In this document: positions 27,401 through 34,809 of the stretch, piece after piece
Numbering within the stretch: the stretch's first letter is position 1
How the letters are laid out: every line of letters starts with the position of its first letter
Source: Onchidella celtica
Lineage: Eukaryota > Mollusca > Gastropoda > Systellommatophora > Onchidiidae
DNA: 64,000 nt
NCBI GenBank assembly: GCA_963931925.1
Contig: OZ007570.1
Span: 36,097,035-36,161,034, forward strand
Direction of reading: 5' to 3'
Position numbers and translations under genes: made by a program
Notes under the pieces: generated by a model
The model's database searches: none
The model's input: only the letters and a program-made list of their open reading frames with translations
What the model was told of the DNA's origin: nothing

Positions 27401-29086
27401 CATAGTTTTGCAGGCAAAGAGCTTATTTTAGAACAAGCATATATAGCCCTTCTATGGTAAACGTAGCATTACAGTGCAATCAAGTATTTATGTAACATTC
27501 ACAATGCCAAGGTCTGCAGACTGCTTGTGATATGTAAGGCGTTTCAGAATCAGTCTACGATAGATTCGGGAGCACTATTAATGCCCTTTTGGCTATATTT
27601 GCTGCATGTCTATTATTATTAATATTATCATCAGTCTTCAAATTTCCATGGCCACAAATCCACCTCAAAGAAAAAAAAACCTTAGAAAGTAAGGCAGTTT
27701 CGGATTTAAACACTGCTGACTAGTCGTTCATAGCCGACCGTTTAGACCCTGGCCACATGTGAACATCTAACCTACCGCATTTGGACACTGATATAACCCC
27801 AATGACCCATTTCCTAATAAAAATGACAGTGTGTCATAACCCGCCAGTGTGACAAGGTAGTAGAAATGTCAAGTTCAATGCCAAAACCTCCGTCGATTGT
27901 ACCCACTGGTCAGTTTGGCGCTGGGGATTTATCGGTCAAGGCTTAGGCCTAGCTAGCTCTCAGAAACGATTTTCTGACCTTGATTATCCATCACACAGGT
28001 TCACGTTAAATATAAAGCAAACAATTTGTCGGTCAGCTTTTGCGTACCTATACCCGCCAATACCCACCAACCGTTAACCTATGTTTATCATAGCGCTTGG
28101 CCTATACTGATTAGTACTACTGCACTCCCACCACCAATCATTATGTCATGACATTTGAAATTTTGAGGCTTAATTGGGTTTCTGAGCACCCTATCTTTCA
28201 ATGGTGAATATTCCAATGATGCCTTCTCTGCAAAAGTTATGAGTAGGCCTATTTGCTTCTTTAAATCAGGAAAATAAAAAACAAAAAAGTGGACCCATGG
28301 CTACATATATCTATTGACGCGAAATGATTTTCCCTGACAAGAAGACAAATGAAAATTACTGAAGTAGAGTGGGGGGCGTCTGAACAGAGGAAACAACAAT
28401 AACACCAACAGGAATTCTTGTCATTGTGCACTGGCCAATTCACCGGCACCATACTGAATCACATCAGAATCAAATAACGAATGATTTTCAATAGTGAGAA
28501 ATAAAGAATGGTACGCGTGCGACTGATAAGTGATATGGTAAAAAAAAAAAAACACGAATGGCTGTGGAAAAGTGCGGATCTCGTAAGGAATTCCTCCCGT
28601 TTTTTTTTATCATTGGCTTCATATAATATTCAAAAAGACAAACATTTCACATCAACAAATATCAGGTGAGTTATAACAGAAATTGTAGTAGCCTACTGGG
28701 ACAGGTACATGTATCGCAGCATCCAAAAAGCCTATCCACTTACTGATCATATCATCGAGAAGTGACAGTTTTACCCACTGATAGAATCCCAAATTATAAT
28801 TATGTCACGACAGAGGCCATTTTCATGTGTGTATGCAACCCACTGGCTAAAAGATGGCATTTACTTACCTCCATTTGTTTATTCCTACTTGTGAAGCCCC
28901 AGCAAACCAAGGATCTAAAATATATACACATCGATATGTTGAAGCGCCTTCAATTGCAGCTATCAAAGCTGGGTTGTCGTGTAGACGCAGTCCTTTTCTG
29001 AACCAAAATAACGAATGTTTCTTCGTAGTAGTAGAAGTTTGTGTTTGTGTCTGTGTCATATTCAGCTCGGCAGCGTTGTCTTTCAT
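3303..29086 (-). CDS. cry: cryptochrome, vertebrate-type (type II) animal CRY, 3' part missing
   Basis: Nine exons on the minus strand join in phase to 449 complete codons plus two bases; all introns have GT/AG ends. Exons 1-4 carry the photolyase-like alpha/beta domain, beginning with the [18 protein letters not shown] block. Exons 5-9 carry the FAD-binding helical domain, including [58 protein letters not shown] and [12 protein letters not shown]. Family knowledge: these signatures separate vertebrate-like repressor CRYs from Drosophila-type CRY and (6-4) photolyases. Such proteins inhibit CLOCK:BMAL1 in the nucleus. The VNAG segment has Asn, as in mammalian CRYs, where Drosophila CRY has Cys. 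Missing: the block after GDFVR (RYLP...EPW) and the C-terminal tail. I found neither in 1-3302, so they probably lie left of the window. Large introns are full of transposons. Confidence 0.93.
4503..4643 (-). CDS. cry: cry coding exon 8
   Basis: 47 codons, phase 0. It encodes [20 protein letters not shown], then [20 protein letters not shown] and SWEEGMK. Compared with the usual G-R-T-G, the second residue is Met. Confidence 0.95.
5056..5226 (-). CDS. cry: cry coding exon 7
   Basis: 57 codons, phase 0. It encodes [27 protein letters not shown], and [27 protein letters not shown] is characteristic of repressor-type animal CRYs; (6-4) photolyases differ here. Confidence 0.95.
5872..6012 (-). 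CDS. cry: cry coding exon 6
   Basis: 47 codons, phase 0 at both ends. It encodes [12 protein letters not shown], then [20 protein letters not shown] and [20 protein letters not shown] is the FAD-phosphate-binding signature of the CRY/photolyase family. Confidence 0.94.
6501..6589 (-). CDS. cry: cry coding exon 5
   Basis: Acceptor CTTCAG, donor GTGAGC, phase 0 end. It encodes [19 protein letters not shown] and RLYRHLERK, with the conserved GGE.EAL..L..HLERK block at the start of the FAD-binding half. Confidence 0.92.
6961..7795. mobile_element. non-autonomous pogo/Tc1-like DNA transposon in a cry intron
   Basis: Terminal inverted repeats start CAGTAGTCTCCGTCTAAGAA at 6961 and end with the complement at 7795. 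TA dinucleotides flank both sides (6959-6960 and 7796-7797), the target duplication expected of pogo/Tc1/mariner elements. Variants of CCGCCTAAGAACCCGCT recur near both ends, about five times, as subterminal repeats. No transposase is encoded. A 20-base A run is at about 7593. Confidence 0.8.
8230..8414 (-). CDS. cry: cry coding exon 4
   Basis: The acceptor CCACAG supplies one base to complete Ile. It reads [17 protein letters not shown] and ends in [23 protein letters not shown] and VPSLDELG are standard CRY landmarks. The intron to exon 3 is 10.9 kb and contains the Ty3/gypsy element at 12050-17027. Confidence 0.92.
8415..11300. other. cry intron 3-4, left part
   Basis: Apart from the SINE at 8491-8735 I see only AT-rich sequence, short C/G runs (9021, 10176) and A-rich tracts near 10007-10040. 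No coding exon was recognised. Confidence 0.5.
8491..8735 (+). repeat. degenerate tRNA-derived SINE copy
   Basis: It begins GGGGACACTTTGGTCTAGAG and has an A-box-like TGGTCTAGAGGCAAGGTGC and a B-box-like GGGTTCAATTC. A central block around TGTGCACGTTGCGCACGTTA and CTTGGCAG matches the copies at 11301 and 33839. It lies just upstream, in transcription terms, of cry exon 4. Confidence 0.75.
11301..11749 (+). repeat. long composite tRNA-derived SINE, best-preserved copy
   Basis: The head has A box (GTGGTCTAGAGGCAAGGTGC) and B box (GGGTTCGAAGC), the pol III promoter of tRNA-derived SINEs. The middle block GTGCACGTTGCGCACGTTAA is shared with the copies at 8491, 33839 and 45245. A C-rich/A-rich linker follows, then a 3' module (ACCGGCGCTGCACTGTGG ... 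GGGCTGCAATGGCACAAAGG). It ends in a TACAAA-type tail. The reading frame open through it is by chance. Confidence 0.82.
11971..12049. repeat. 79-bp direct repeat, left flank of Ty3/gypsy element
   Basis: Identical base for base to 17028-17106 on the other side of the LTR element. The normal target-site duplication of Ty3/gypsy integrases is 4-6 bp. Confidence 0.95.
12051..12215 (+). repeat. 5' LTR of Ty3/gypsy element 1
   Basis: Matches 16863-17027 over 165 bp with two substitutions. It contains AATAAA (in GTTAAATAAACATG) and ends CCTTACA. It lacks the TGTC that precedes the same sequence at the 3' LTR (16859-16862); a single A stands there instead. Confidence 0.9.
12216..12226 (+). promoter_or_regulatory. 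primer-binding site, tRNA-Leu-like
   Basis: TGGTGTCAGAA follows the 5' LTR directly. It is complementary to the 3' end (TTCTGACA-CCA) common in eukaryotic tRNA-Leu. Pairing breaks after 11 bases. Confidence 0.65.
12538..14484 (+). pseudogene. gag-protease-RT of Ty3/gypsy element 1, truncated by a frameshift
   Basis: I chose the ATG at 12538 ([12 protein letters not shown]); the frame is also open upstream without an ATG. Gag covers residues 1 to about 220. Two zinc knuckles follow (Cys at about 230 and 249; [13 protein letters not shown] and [14 protein letters not shown]). Protease has LDTGAQ near residue 318. RT starts near 430, with the fingers/palm motifs [21 protein letters not shown] and [13 protein letters not shown], and a catalytic box YEDD near residue 595. 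After ELKYL the frame is lost: the 8-mer TTAAATAC is present twice in tandem at 14460-14475 and a stop follows at 14482. The rest of RT continues in another frame. Confidence 0.88.
14529..15716 (+). pseudogene. RT end, RNase H and N-terminal integrase of Ty3/gypsy element 1
   Basis: This is a continuation of pol in a different frame; homologous sequence already begins near 14472 (GHILTEEG), so the start shown is arbitrary. RNase H shows [38 protein letters not shown] and SDTLSRA, the Asp/Glu set of the family. The integrase zinc domain is intact (HQGHLG..., CAVCQTH). The first catalytic Asp of the core lies in VGADLFHF. After NYQL the frame is lost near 15650 and the product runs out of frame to a stop at 15716. 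Confidence 0.85.
15713..16516 (+). pseudogene. integrase core and C-terminus of Ty3/gypsy element 1
   Basis: Third frame of pol; homology starts near 15656 (DYTSKFFEI), upstream of the listed start. It carries the second catalytic Asp (VTDNGPQF) and the Glu ([10 protein letters not shown]) of the DDE core, then [12 protein letters not shown]. The basic C-terminal tail ends [13 protein letters not shown], as in K02A2.6-like integrases. The TAG stop is at 16514-16516. Confidence 0.85.
16517..16862 (+). other. 3' untranslated region of element 1 with polypurine tract
   Basis: AT-rich, with an A run at about 16771-16790. The purine stretch GAAAAAAGGGAGA just before TGTCATATATG at 16859 is the likely plus-strand primer. 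Confidence 0.6.
16863..17027 (+). repeat. 3' LTR of Ty3/gypsy element 1
   Basis: Second copy of the 165-bp LTR. TG at 16859-16860 may mark its true start, making it four bases longer than the 5' copy. It ends CCTTACA. Confidence 0.9.
17028..17106. repeat. 79-bp direct repeat, right flank of Ty3/gypsy element
   Basis: Perfect copy of 11971-12049 placed immediately after the 3' LTR. Confidence 0.95.
18208..18405. mobile_element. piggyBac-type MITE
   Basis: TTAA at 18204-18207 and 18406-18409 flank ends that start CCCTTTGACTTCC and, on the other strand, TCCTTTAAGTACC. TTAA target sites with C/T-rich inverted ends are the piggyBac hallmark. It is too short to encode a transposase. Confidence 0.5.
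19205..19272 (-). repeat. possible tRNA-derived SINE head
   Basis: Read on the minus strand it shows a degenerate A-box-like region and a B-box-like AGGTTCAAATCT. The cloverleaf is not convincing, so a SINE relic is likelier than a tRNA gene. Confidence 0.3.
19359..19501 (-). CDS. cry: cry coding exon 3
   Basis: Acceptor TTTCAG, donor GTAAGT, phase 2 at the end. It encodes [20 protein letters not shown], then a helix, then SHTLYDPK. This is the part of the photolyase domain that contacts the domain interface. Confidence 0.92.
19670..20170. mobile_element. probable hAT relic in cry intron 2-3
   Basis: The left end CAGTGGTGGCCAAACTGCGG with CACATGCGGCTCTTTGACC is typical of hAT/Charlie-type ends. 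The right end is decayed: GTGGCTCCCGAACATCTGAA and GCACGTGGCTCTTACATTAA on the plus strand. No clear 8-bp duplication and no transposase were seen. Confidence 0.4.
20442..20550 (-). CDS. cry: cry coding exon 2
   Basis: The acceptor CACAG gives A to complete the split Arg codon, then [20 protein letters not shown] and [16 protein letters not shown]. The donor is GTGAAG in phase 0. It is separated from exon 1 by an 8.3-kb intron. Confidence 0.92.
21369..21579. mobile_element. MITE with terminal inverted repeats, copy 1
   Basis: Starts ATCCTAGCCAGCATCCC and ends with the near-complement (GGGGCTGCTGGCTGGGAT). Internal blocks (GTAGGATTACCG, GGAACGATGTCATTC, GTCCTACGC) recur in the same order at 32085-32302, so the two are one family. 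Confidence 0.55.
22352..22440. repeat. CT/CA microsatellite
   Basis: Imperfect (CT)n with (CA)n at its right end, inside the 8.3-kb first intron of cry. Confidence 0.85.
24913..25080. mobile_element. palindromic MITE-like inverted repeat
   Basis: The left arm (TGTACGGAAACGGCAACGG, GAAACGTCAAAA) is mirrored by the right arm at 25049-25080, whose complement reads TGTACGGCGATGGAAACGTC AAAA. The loop is about 95 bp and holds another copy of the TGTGTACGGAAA motif. Confidence 0.5.
28869..29086 (-). CDS. cry: cry coding exon 1
   Basis: Starts at the ATG at 29084-29086 and ends at a GTAAGT donor (phase 2 after KWR). It encodes a short Thr/Gln-rich leader ([13 protein letters not shown]), then [18 protein letters not shown] and [21 protein letters not shown] second Met at residue 10 (MTQTQ) is an alternative start. 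Confidence 0.93.
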
Positions 29087-29328
29087 TATGAAATTATTTC
29101 AATCTTCAAGCATTACTTGGAAATCTTTCACTGACAATGTCATATAATATGAAACTCAAATAATCACGATAACACACTGAACACAGCACACGGCCGAACT
29201 CACTCAGTAGTGTCTCGGAGAGTGGACACACTTTTCGCTGGTGTTACAGCATAAGTACGGAGGTCCGTTAGATTATGAGAAGCAGCGAGGGTTGCAACGT
29301 GACTTAAAAATAGAACAGGCCCTCTCTG

Positions 29329-29369
29329 ATTGGTCCGTTGCGATCACATGGAATATTGACATTCACGTG
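29329..29369 (-). promoter_or_regulatory. E-box and CCAAT box upstream of cry
   Basis: A palindromic CACGTG lies at 29364-29369, about 280 bases upstream of the cry ATG. ATTGG at 29329-29333 is a CCAAT box in the gene's orientation. CACATG at 29345-29350 is a weaker E-box. In other animals CLOCK:BMAL1 activates cry genes through CACGTG. The link here is inferred from position only, and the transcription start is not known. Confidence 0.5.
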
Positions 29370-30933
29370 TACAGCGGCATGGACTGTTATGCCGCTCAGT
29401 CGGTTGGTTTCAGGTGAAAGGATTGATGTGTCCAGACTTAGCATTTTACTGTGAATCAAATGAAATCAAACGACGAGGTAAACAAAATGGGGGAGGAGGG
29501 TGGGGGGGGGGGAGGGGGGGAGGGCGTCTAAGGTATTGTGTCAAATCATTAGTTAAGTCACTAGATAACAATGAATATTGACTGAAAAAAAAGCTAATAC
29601 AAACACGATGAGACCGGCTGTCCAGACGTTTTAACAAATTGAGAAGTTGTGTCTTTGAGCATATAAATCAACAAGGTTGGCCACATAACAAAAGCTTAAA
29701 ACTGCATACATTTTATATAGATCTGCCCCCAACATGGATTTAAGAAAATTATTTTAAAAATCATATATGATCTCACTTCTGGTTTGCCTACATTTAATGC
29801 CACGATAAACGCAACGATAAAAGGATAAAGAGTGTACACTGGCACTTCAGTGAAACTCAGCATTAAAAATCAAAGAGACATAATTATTTCGATTATTTTG
29901 GTACAGGTACGAAAATCAAACTTCCAATGTTCGCCAAAATTTGAACTATTATTTTTAAACTTTCTTAAAAATCTGGTCAAAATGTCGCTGAAGTTTCATA
30001 ACATCAAAAGTAGGTCATCAGAGGTGTAATTTGCATAATTTATGGAAGCCACGCCCCATCATGGACATCAGTGTGAAAAGGAGACAGCGCCATCGAAACA
30101 GTTATTATGGCGTCTGGTGCATTCTATCACCATTGATTGCCAACAAAAATCGGGGGTGGGGAGGGGGGGAGTATTAAGGGAGGAAACTGGGTATTTAGAA
30201 GGGAATAATAATATCTAATGATTTATTAGTTCAGTTTAATGTAGGCCTAATTGATTTCTGTGGTTGCTGGTTGCTGTTCTTTTTTGACCGGGATTTTATA
30301 AAAATAAAATGATGGGTTTCGGTAGATAATTATTTTGTACGAGAAAGACCGATGGTTGTCCGTTGACAACGCCTGGATTTGCTCCCGATCACACCAGTTA
30401 CATCGGCATCTCCAGGTGGATTCAACGCCGAAAGGAGAACAACCATCCCTCTCAGCATCCGGGTGTCGTTCCATATTGGTAAGGTTGCCCTAGGGGGCAG
30501 GCTCCCTGCATCAAACCAACGTCAGTGCAGATGTCCTAACCAGCAGCTCTACCTTGAAACCACACCCTTTCCTGTGTGCAAATTCGACGACAATCCAACG
30601 CGCCAGATTTTCATAGAGTTGCTGCTGGGATGCATTTGTTTTGTTTCCATCCTCCCCCCCCCCCTTCCCCCAACCGCTCTCCCAGAAGAAACATAAGAGA
30701 GATAAGTGAAAAAGCATTGAGAATAAATAGTTGCTCAGTTCGCTGTGCGATATGACTATTGGCAGAGGTACAACAACTATAGCGAGGTCAAAAGTAGAGA
30801 AACCTATAAATCTCTAGAGAGTCATAGAGGAGAGATATGACAGAGACACATATAACAAGTACACGTTTCAAATCACAAGCTGTTTGTTTTACGATTAAAT
30901 TTACTATAGCTGCATTTCTATCAGTTAAAGAAA

Positions 30934-31267
30934 AGGGGCCGGATTAAAGCATGGGCTTTATGTGCTTGCAGGCCAGGGGCATCCACCAGTTTAGGGTCAC
31001 ATATTAAGTGAAATTATAAATATCAAAACCTAATTTAAATTTTTATTGCAGGTCGTTCTCCTTAAAACAAATAGTAAGCTTATTATTTCTACGAAAATGT
31101 TGGGTAAATATTATAAATAATAATTTATTTTGATATTATGTTGTGCACGTTGAATAATTATAGGCCTACTCATTTCAAGAATCCGAAATTCATGCTTTTA
31201 TTAATTATTACTAGGGGTCTCACACTATTCGTAGCCCAAGGGCCTTCAGAATCGTAATCCGGCCCTG
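30934..31267. mobile_element. hAT-type MITE
   Basis: Ends AGGGGCCGGATTAAAGC and, from the right, CAGGGCCGGATTACGATTC. Eight-base flanks TAAAGAAA (30926-30933) and GAAAGAAA (31268-31275) match at 7 of 8, as for a hAT target duplication. Confidence 0.6.
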
Positions 31268-31392
31268 GAAAGAAACCTTGAGGAGTTCTCAGAAATACAT
31301 GTACATAATAATCTACAGCCACGCCTCAAGCAACATAATTATTTCCCAACTCATAATATTTGTGACTGTCTGGAACACTGAACTCCAAATTT

Positions 31393-31590
31393 GCCAGGGC
31401 AAAATTAAATAAAATTCATCCCTACCACTCCCTCCTCATCTTCGCCCCCCCCCCCCAAAAAAAATCCCACCGACCGGCGCTGCACTGTGGCCACGACATG
31501 TCTGCTCCAGTTGTAACTGGTCTACAATGACACAAAGGCAAACTTCCCAAATGGGATTAAAGAAGTATACACATACAAATATACATCAAA
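31393..31590 (+). repeat. 5'-truncated copy of the composite SINE
   Basis: Corresponds to the 3' half of the SINE at 11301: TTCATCCCTACCA, a C run, ACCGGCGCTGCACTGTGG, CTCCAGTTGTAACTGG, then CCCAAATGGGATTAAAGA and a TACAAATA tail. Confidence 0.8.
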
Positions 31591-31755
31591 GCTGAATATT
31601 AATTATATAAAAGCAATTTTAATTACACACACTCACTTCAAACGTAACCCCCCCCCCCCCCTGACACACACACACATAACAGGCAATTTGACGTCACAAA
31701 ATTTGAACAGCCAACCAAGCATTCAGTAGGCTACCTAACTTGAGAGTGTTATTGC

Positions 31756-31919
31756 TCTCGTCCACAGCATCTGTCCGCTATTTTTTACGGGAAATGACGT
31801 ATGAAAAACTCTCTTTGCCGGTGAGCAGCGAAGCGGAACGAATGCTGTGGACAAGTATACACAGAGGCAAAGAGCGTTTTACGTCATTGTCCGTAAAAAT
31901 AGCGGATGTTGTGGAACAG
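31756..31919. mobile_element. palindromic hairpin element
   Basis: Arms 31756-31819 and 31866-31919 are near-complementary over about 55 bp (CCGCTATTTTTTACGGGAAA and ATGACGTA against their complements). GTCCACAGCAT and ATGCTGTGGAC make a second nested inverted pair. Probably a MITE. Confidence 0.55.
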
Positions 31920-32084
31920 ACCAGTTATATGGCAAGGGATATAACTTAAGAAAAGACCAACCTGAATAAGGGCCGAGATTTATAGGCCCTTACACTAAAA
32001 TGCAGAAAGTGATGATACATTGTAAGTAACTTGGATTAAAACTGTATTAACAGCTAATATTGGTAACGTAGACATTTAAACCTT

Positions 32085-32302
32085 CAGTGGCTAGCCCAGC
32101 CCAGCCAGAGTCCGACGTACATTTGTTTAGTATTTCCGTAGGATTGATCGGATTACTGTGGCGCGGATTTCCGTCACCAAATCGACGTCGGAGAGACGTG
32201 GTAATCAGCCGATCTCGTAGGAACGATGCCATTCGTAAGTGCACGCTTGATGTCAGTCCTACGCGTTGGATTTCATCGGGGATGCCGGCGGGGAGTGCAC
32301 TG
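32085..32302. mobile_element. MITE, copy 2 of the family at 21369
   Basis: Ends CAGTGGCTAGCCCAGCC and, from the right, CAGTGCACTCCCCGCCGGC. It shares CGTAGGATTGATCGGATTAC, GGAACGATGCCATTC and GTCCTACGC with copy 1. Confidence 0.5.
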
Positions 32303-33838
32303 TGAACAACTGTATTAGATCTATAACATTTCAGGCTATCAATTTAGTGCACATTTGTTATTGTTGCAACCTAATGTAATATAAATTATAGAGACGCTGG
32401 TGGTGTTGCATGACGTCAACAACTTTTCTTGGGTGAAGATATGAATATGCCACTGTCACTGTCTGGTTATAGATAAGCTAATGGGCGGTTTTTCTTACAT
32501 TAAACAAAGGCGGCTGCTTTTATACAAAGCCCCATATAAAGTCTGTTATTGTTTTCTATTTCATTTTTTTAAAACGCTCCCAACCCAATAAACCACACAT
32601 GTGGCTGTTCTTTGTGAGCGCTGTAATTTTATTAGACTCACAATGTCCGACAAGTCCAACAATGCTGACAAGTTTATTTAATGAAAAATATCAGCTTATA
32701 TTTCAGTTTTGACAGGAAGTGGCAAATGTGTGCAAAACTTGGTTGAGGCATTAGGTAGAAATTTGGAGAGAAGAAAAGGAAAAGGTGAAAATGATTCCTC
32801 CATCATTTTTGGATATCGCTATAGTTATAAATTTCCCTGAATTTTATTGAAAATGTAATGGTTACGATGTCCCTGAATCTGGAAAAATGTTTAGTAGTGA
32901 TAGAATGTTTAGTTATACTGCCAATGATTAATTCCCCATTCTCCCCTTGGCTTACACGCTTTATAACTAATGAATACAGAATTGAGCACAGGAATTCCGA
33001 AACATAGGGCCTAATAAATATAGTATTCTTTTCTGTGGAATGAACCTGCACGGATAATCTTCTGTTCTTTTGCTCTTTCATCATAGGTCCAATAATATTA
33101 TGATTGGTCTTCGTCTCAGGGCTCAGGCCCTTGTTCAACGTTCTCTGATCATCATTGTGTTCCACACTATAAACACTGTACCAATAGCCTCATGGACCTC
33201 ATGCTATCGTTGCATGGGCTTTATTTTTCACAGTTAACCTTTTTGTGTAATTGAAATGCGTCGTTTACATATACCTAGGGAAAATTTTTGTTGTATTTAA
33301 AAATAAATGGAAACATAAACTTACGAAAGATTGCCATGTGTCATGAAAAGATCAGGGCGGGGAAAGGAAGGGGTGGCCATGGGCACGCTATGTCATTGAT
33401 GTTCGTCTTGGTTCAGTTTTATTAACTTCCTATTTTCATTTTGTTATCAGGAGAGGGCAAGATATGATGGAGATTTGTAATTTGTTCGTTGCCAAGAACA
33501 CATTTATAAAGCCAAGAAAAACATGCCCGAAAGTAGATAAAGGGATTGACTTGTGTACAGCAGAAGTTCAGTTTCACCAAGGTTTCAAAATGTTCTGGTC
33601 CCAGACAGACGAGTCTGCGAACAATTCTGTTGTTGTTTGTTCATTATTGCTTTGATAATGTAGGCCTGTATAGGCTAATATTAGTTTCTTTTGACAACTA
33701 TCGCAGTGTCAGAAGACTGCTATTTCTACAATCCTAATGCAAAATAGGCCTACAGTATATATTACACCATTCGTTTTGCACATTTACACTACTGAAATAA
33801 AATTAATAACAACGGCAACATCCCACCATCTTTATCAA

Positions 33839-34162
33839 GGCGACATGGTGGTCTAGAATCAAGGTGCTCGCCTCTCATGTCAAGGGTCCCGGGTTCAAAA
33901 CCCGGGCTGTGCAGGCATGTTGGAAATTGGGATTTTTCTCATATTTTCGTGTCCCTGATCCTATTGGGGGGTAGGATCGAGTACCTTGTCTTCTCGGATA
34001 AGGACGAAAAAATTCGGAGGGCCCGTGTGCACGTTGCGCACGTTAAAGATACCTTGGCAGTTGGAAATCGTAAAGAGCAGGCCGAACAGGCTGCGGCCCG
34101 GGCAAAATTGAAATTAAAATTAATAGATTAAAATTTATCCCTATTACCCCCCCCCCCCCCCC
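33839..34162 (+). repeat. tRNA-derived SINE copy
   Basis: The A box, B box (GGGTTCAAAAC) and central GCACGTTGCGCACGTTAAAG block match the copy at 11301 closely, but it ends differently (AATTGAAATTAAAATTAATA and a C run) and lacks the 3' module. Confidence 0.82.
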
Positions 34163-34404
34163 ATATCACCAACGAAAATTTATAATTCATTATTAAATAA
34201 ATATTATATAATATATATTCAAATAATATTATAATACTTTAGAATACAAGATGTGAGTTGTGAACTGTTGTGAGTTGTGAACTGCGCCTAACAGGCTGCG
34301 TTACAATTTGCTCTGAGATAGAGAGAGATAGAGAGAGTGAGAGAAAGAGAGTGAGAGAAAGAAAGAGAGAGTGAGAGAGATGCAAATCGAGAGAACAAGA
34401 CTTT

Positions 34405-34478
34405 CTGTAAAGCGCCTAGAGCAAACTCGTTTGGATTAGGCGCTATATAAATGATCTTCATTATTATTATTATTATAT
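34405..34478 (+). repeat. retroposon 3' tail with conserved hairpin
   Basis: GTAAAGCGCCTAGAGC ... TTAGGCGCTATATAAATG followed by ATT repeats is a 3' end seen on many invertebrate SINEs/LINEs. AGCGCCTA (34411-34418) and TAGGCGCT (34437-34444) form a perfect 8-bp stem. Confidence 0.6.
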
Positions 34479-34483
34479 AATCT

Positions 34484-34809
<326 letters not shown>

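Larger units (their letters stand above)
20551..28868. other. cry intron 1-2
   Basis: An 8.3-kb intron. It contains the MITE at 21369, the microsatellite at 22352, the inverted repeat at 24913 and several C, T and A homopolymer runs (23070, 23390, 24720, 26318). I found no convincing coding exon on either strand. Confidence 0.5.
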
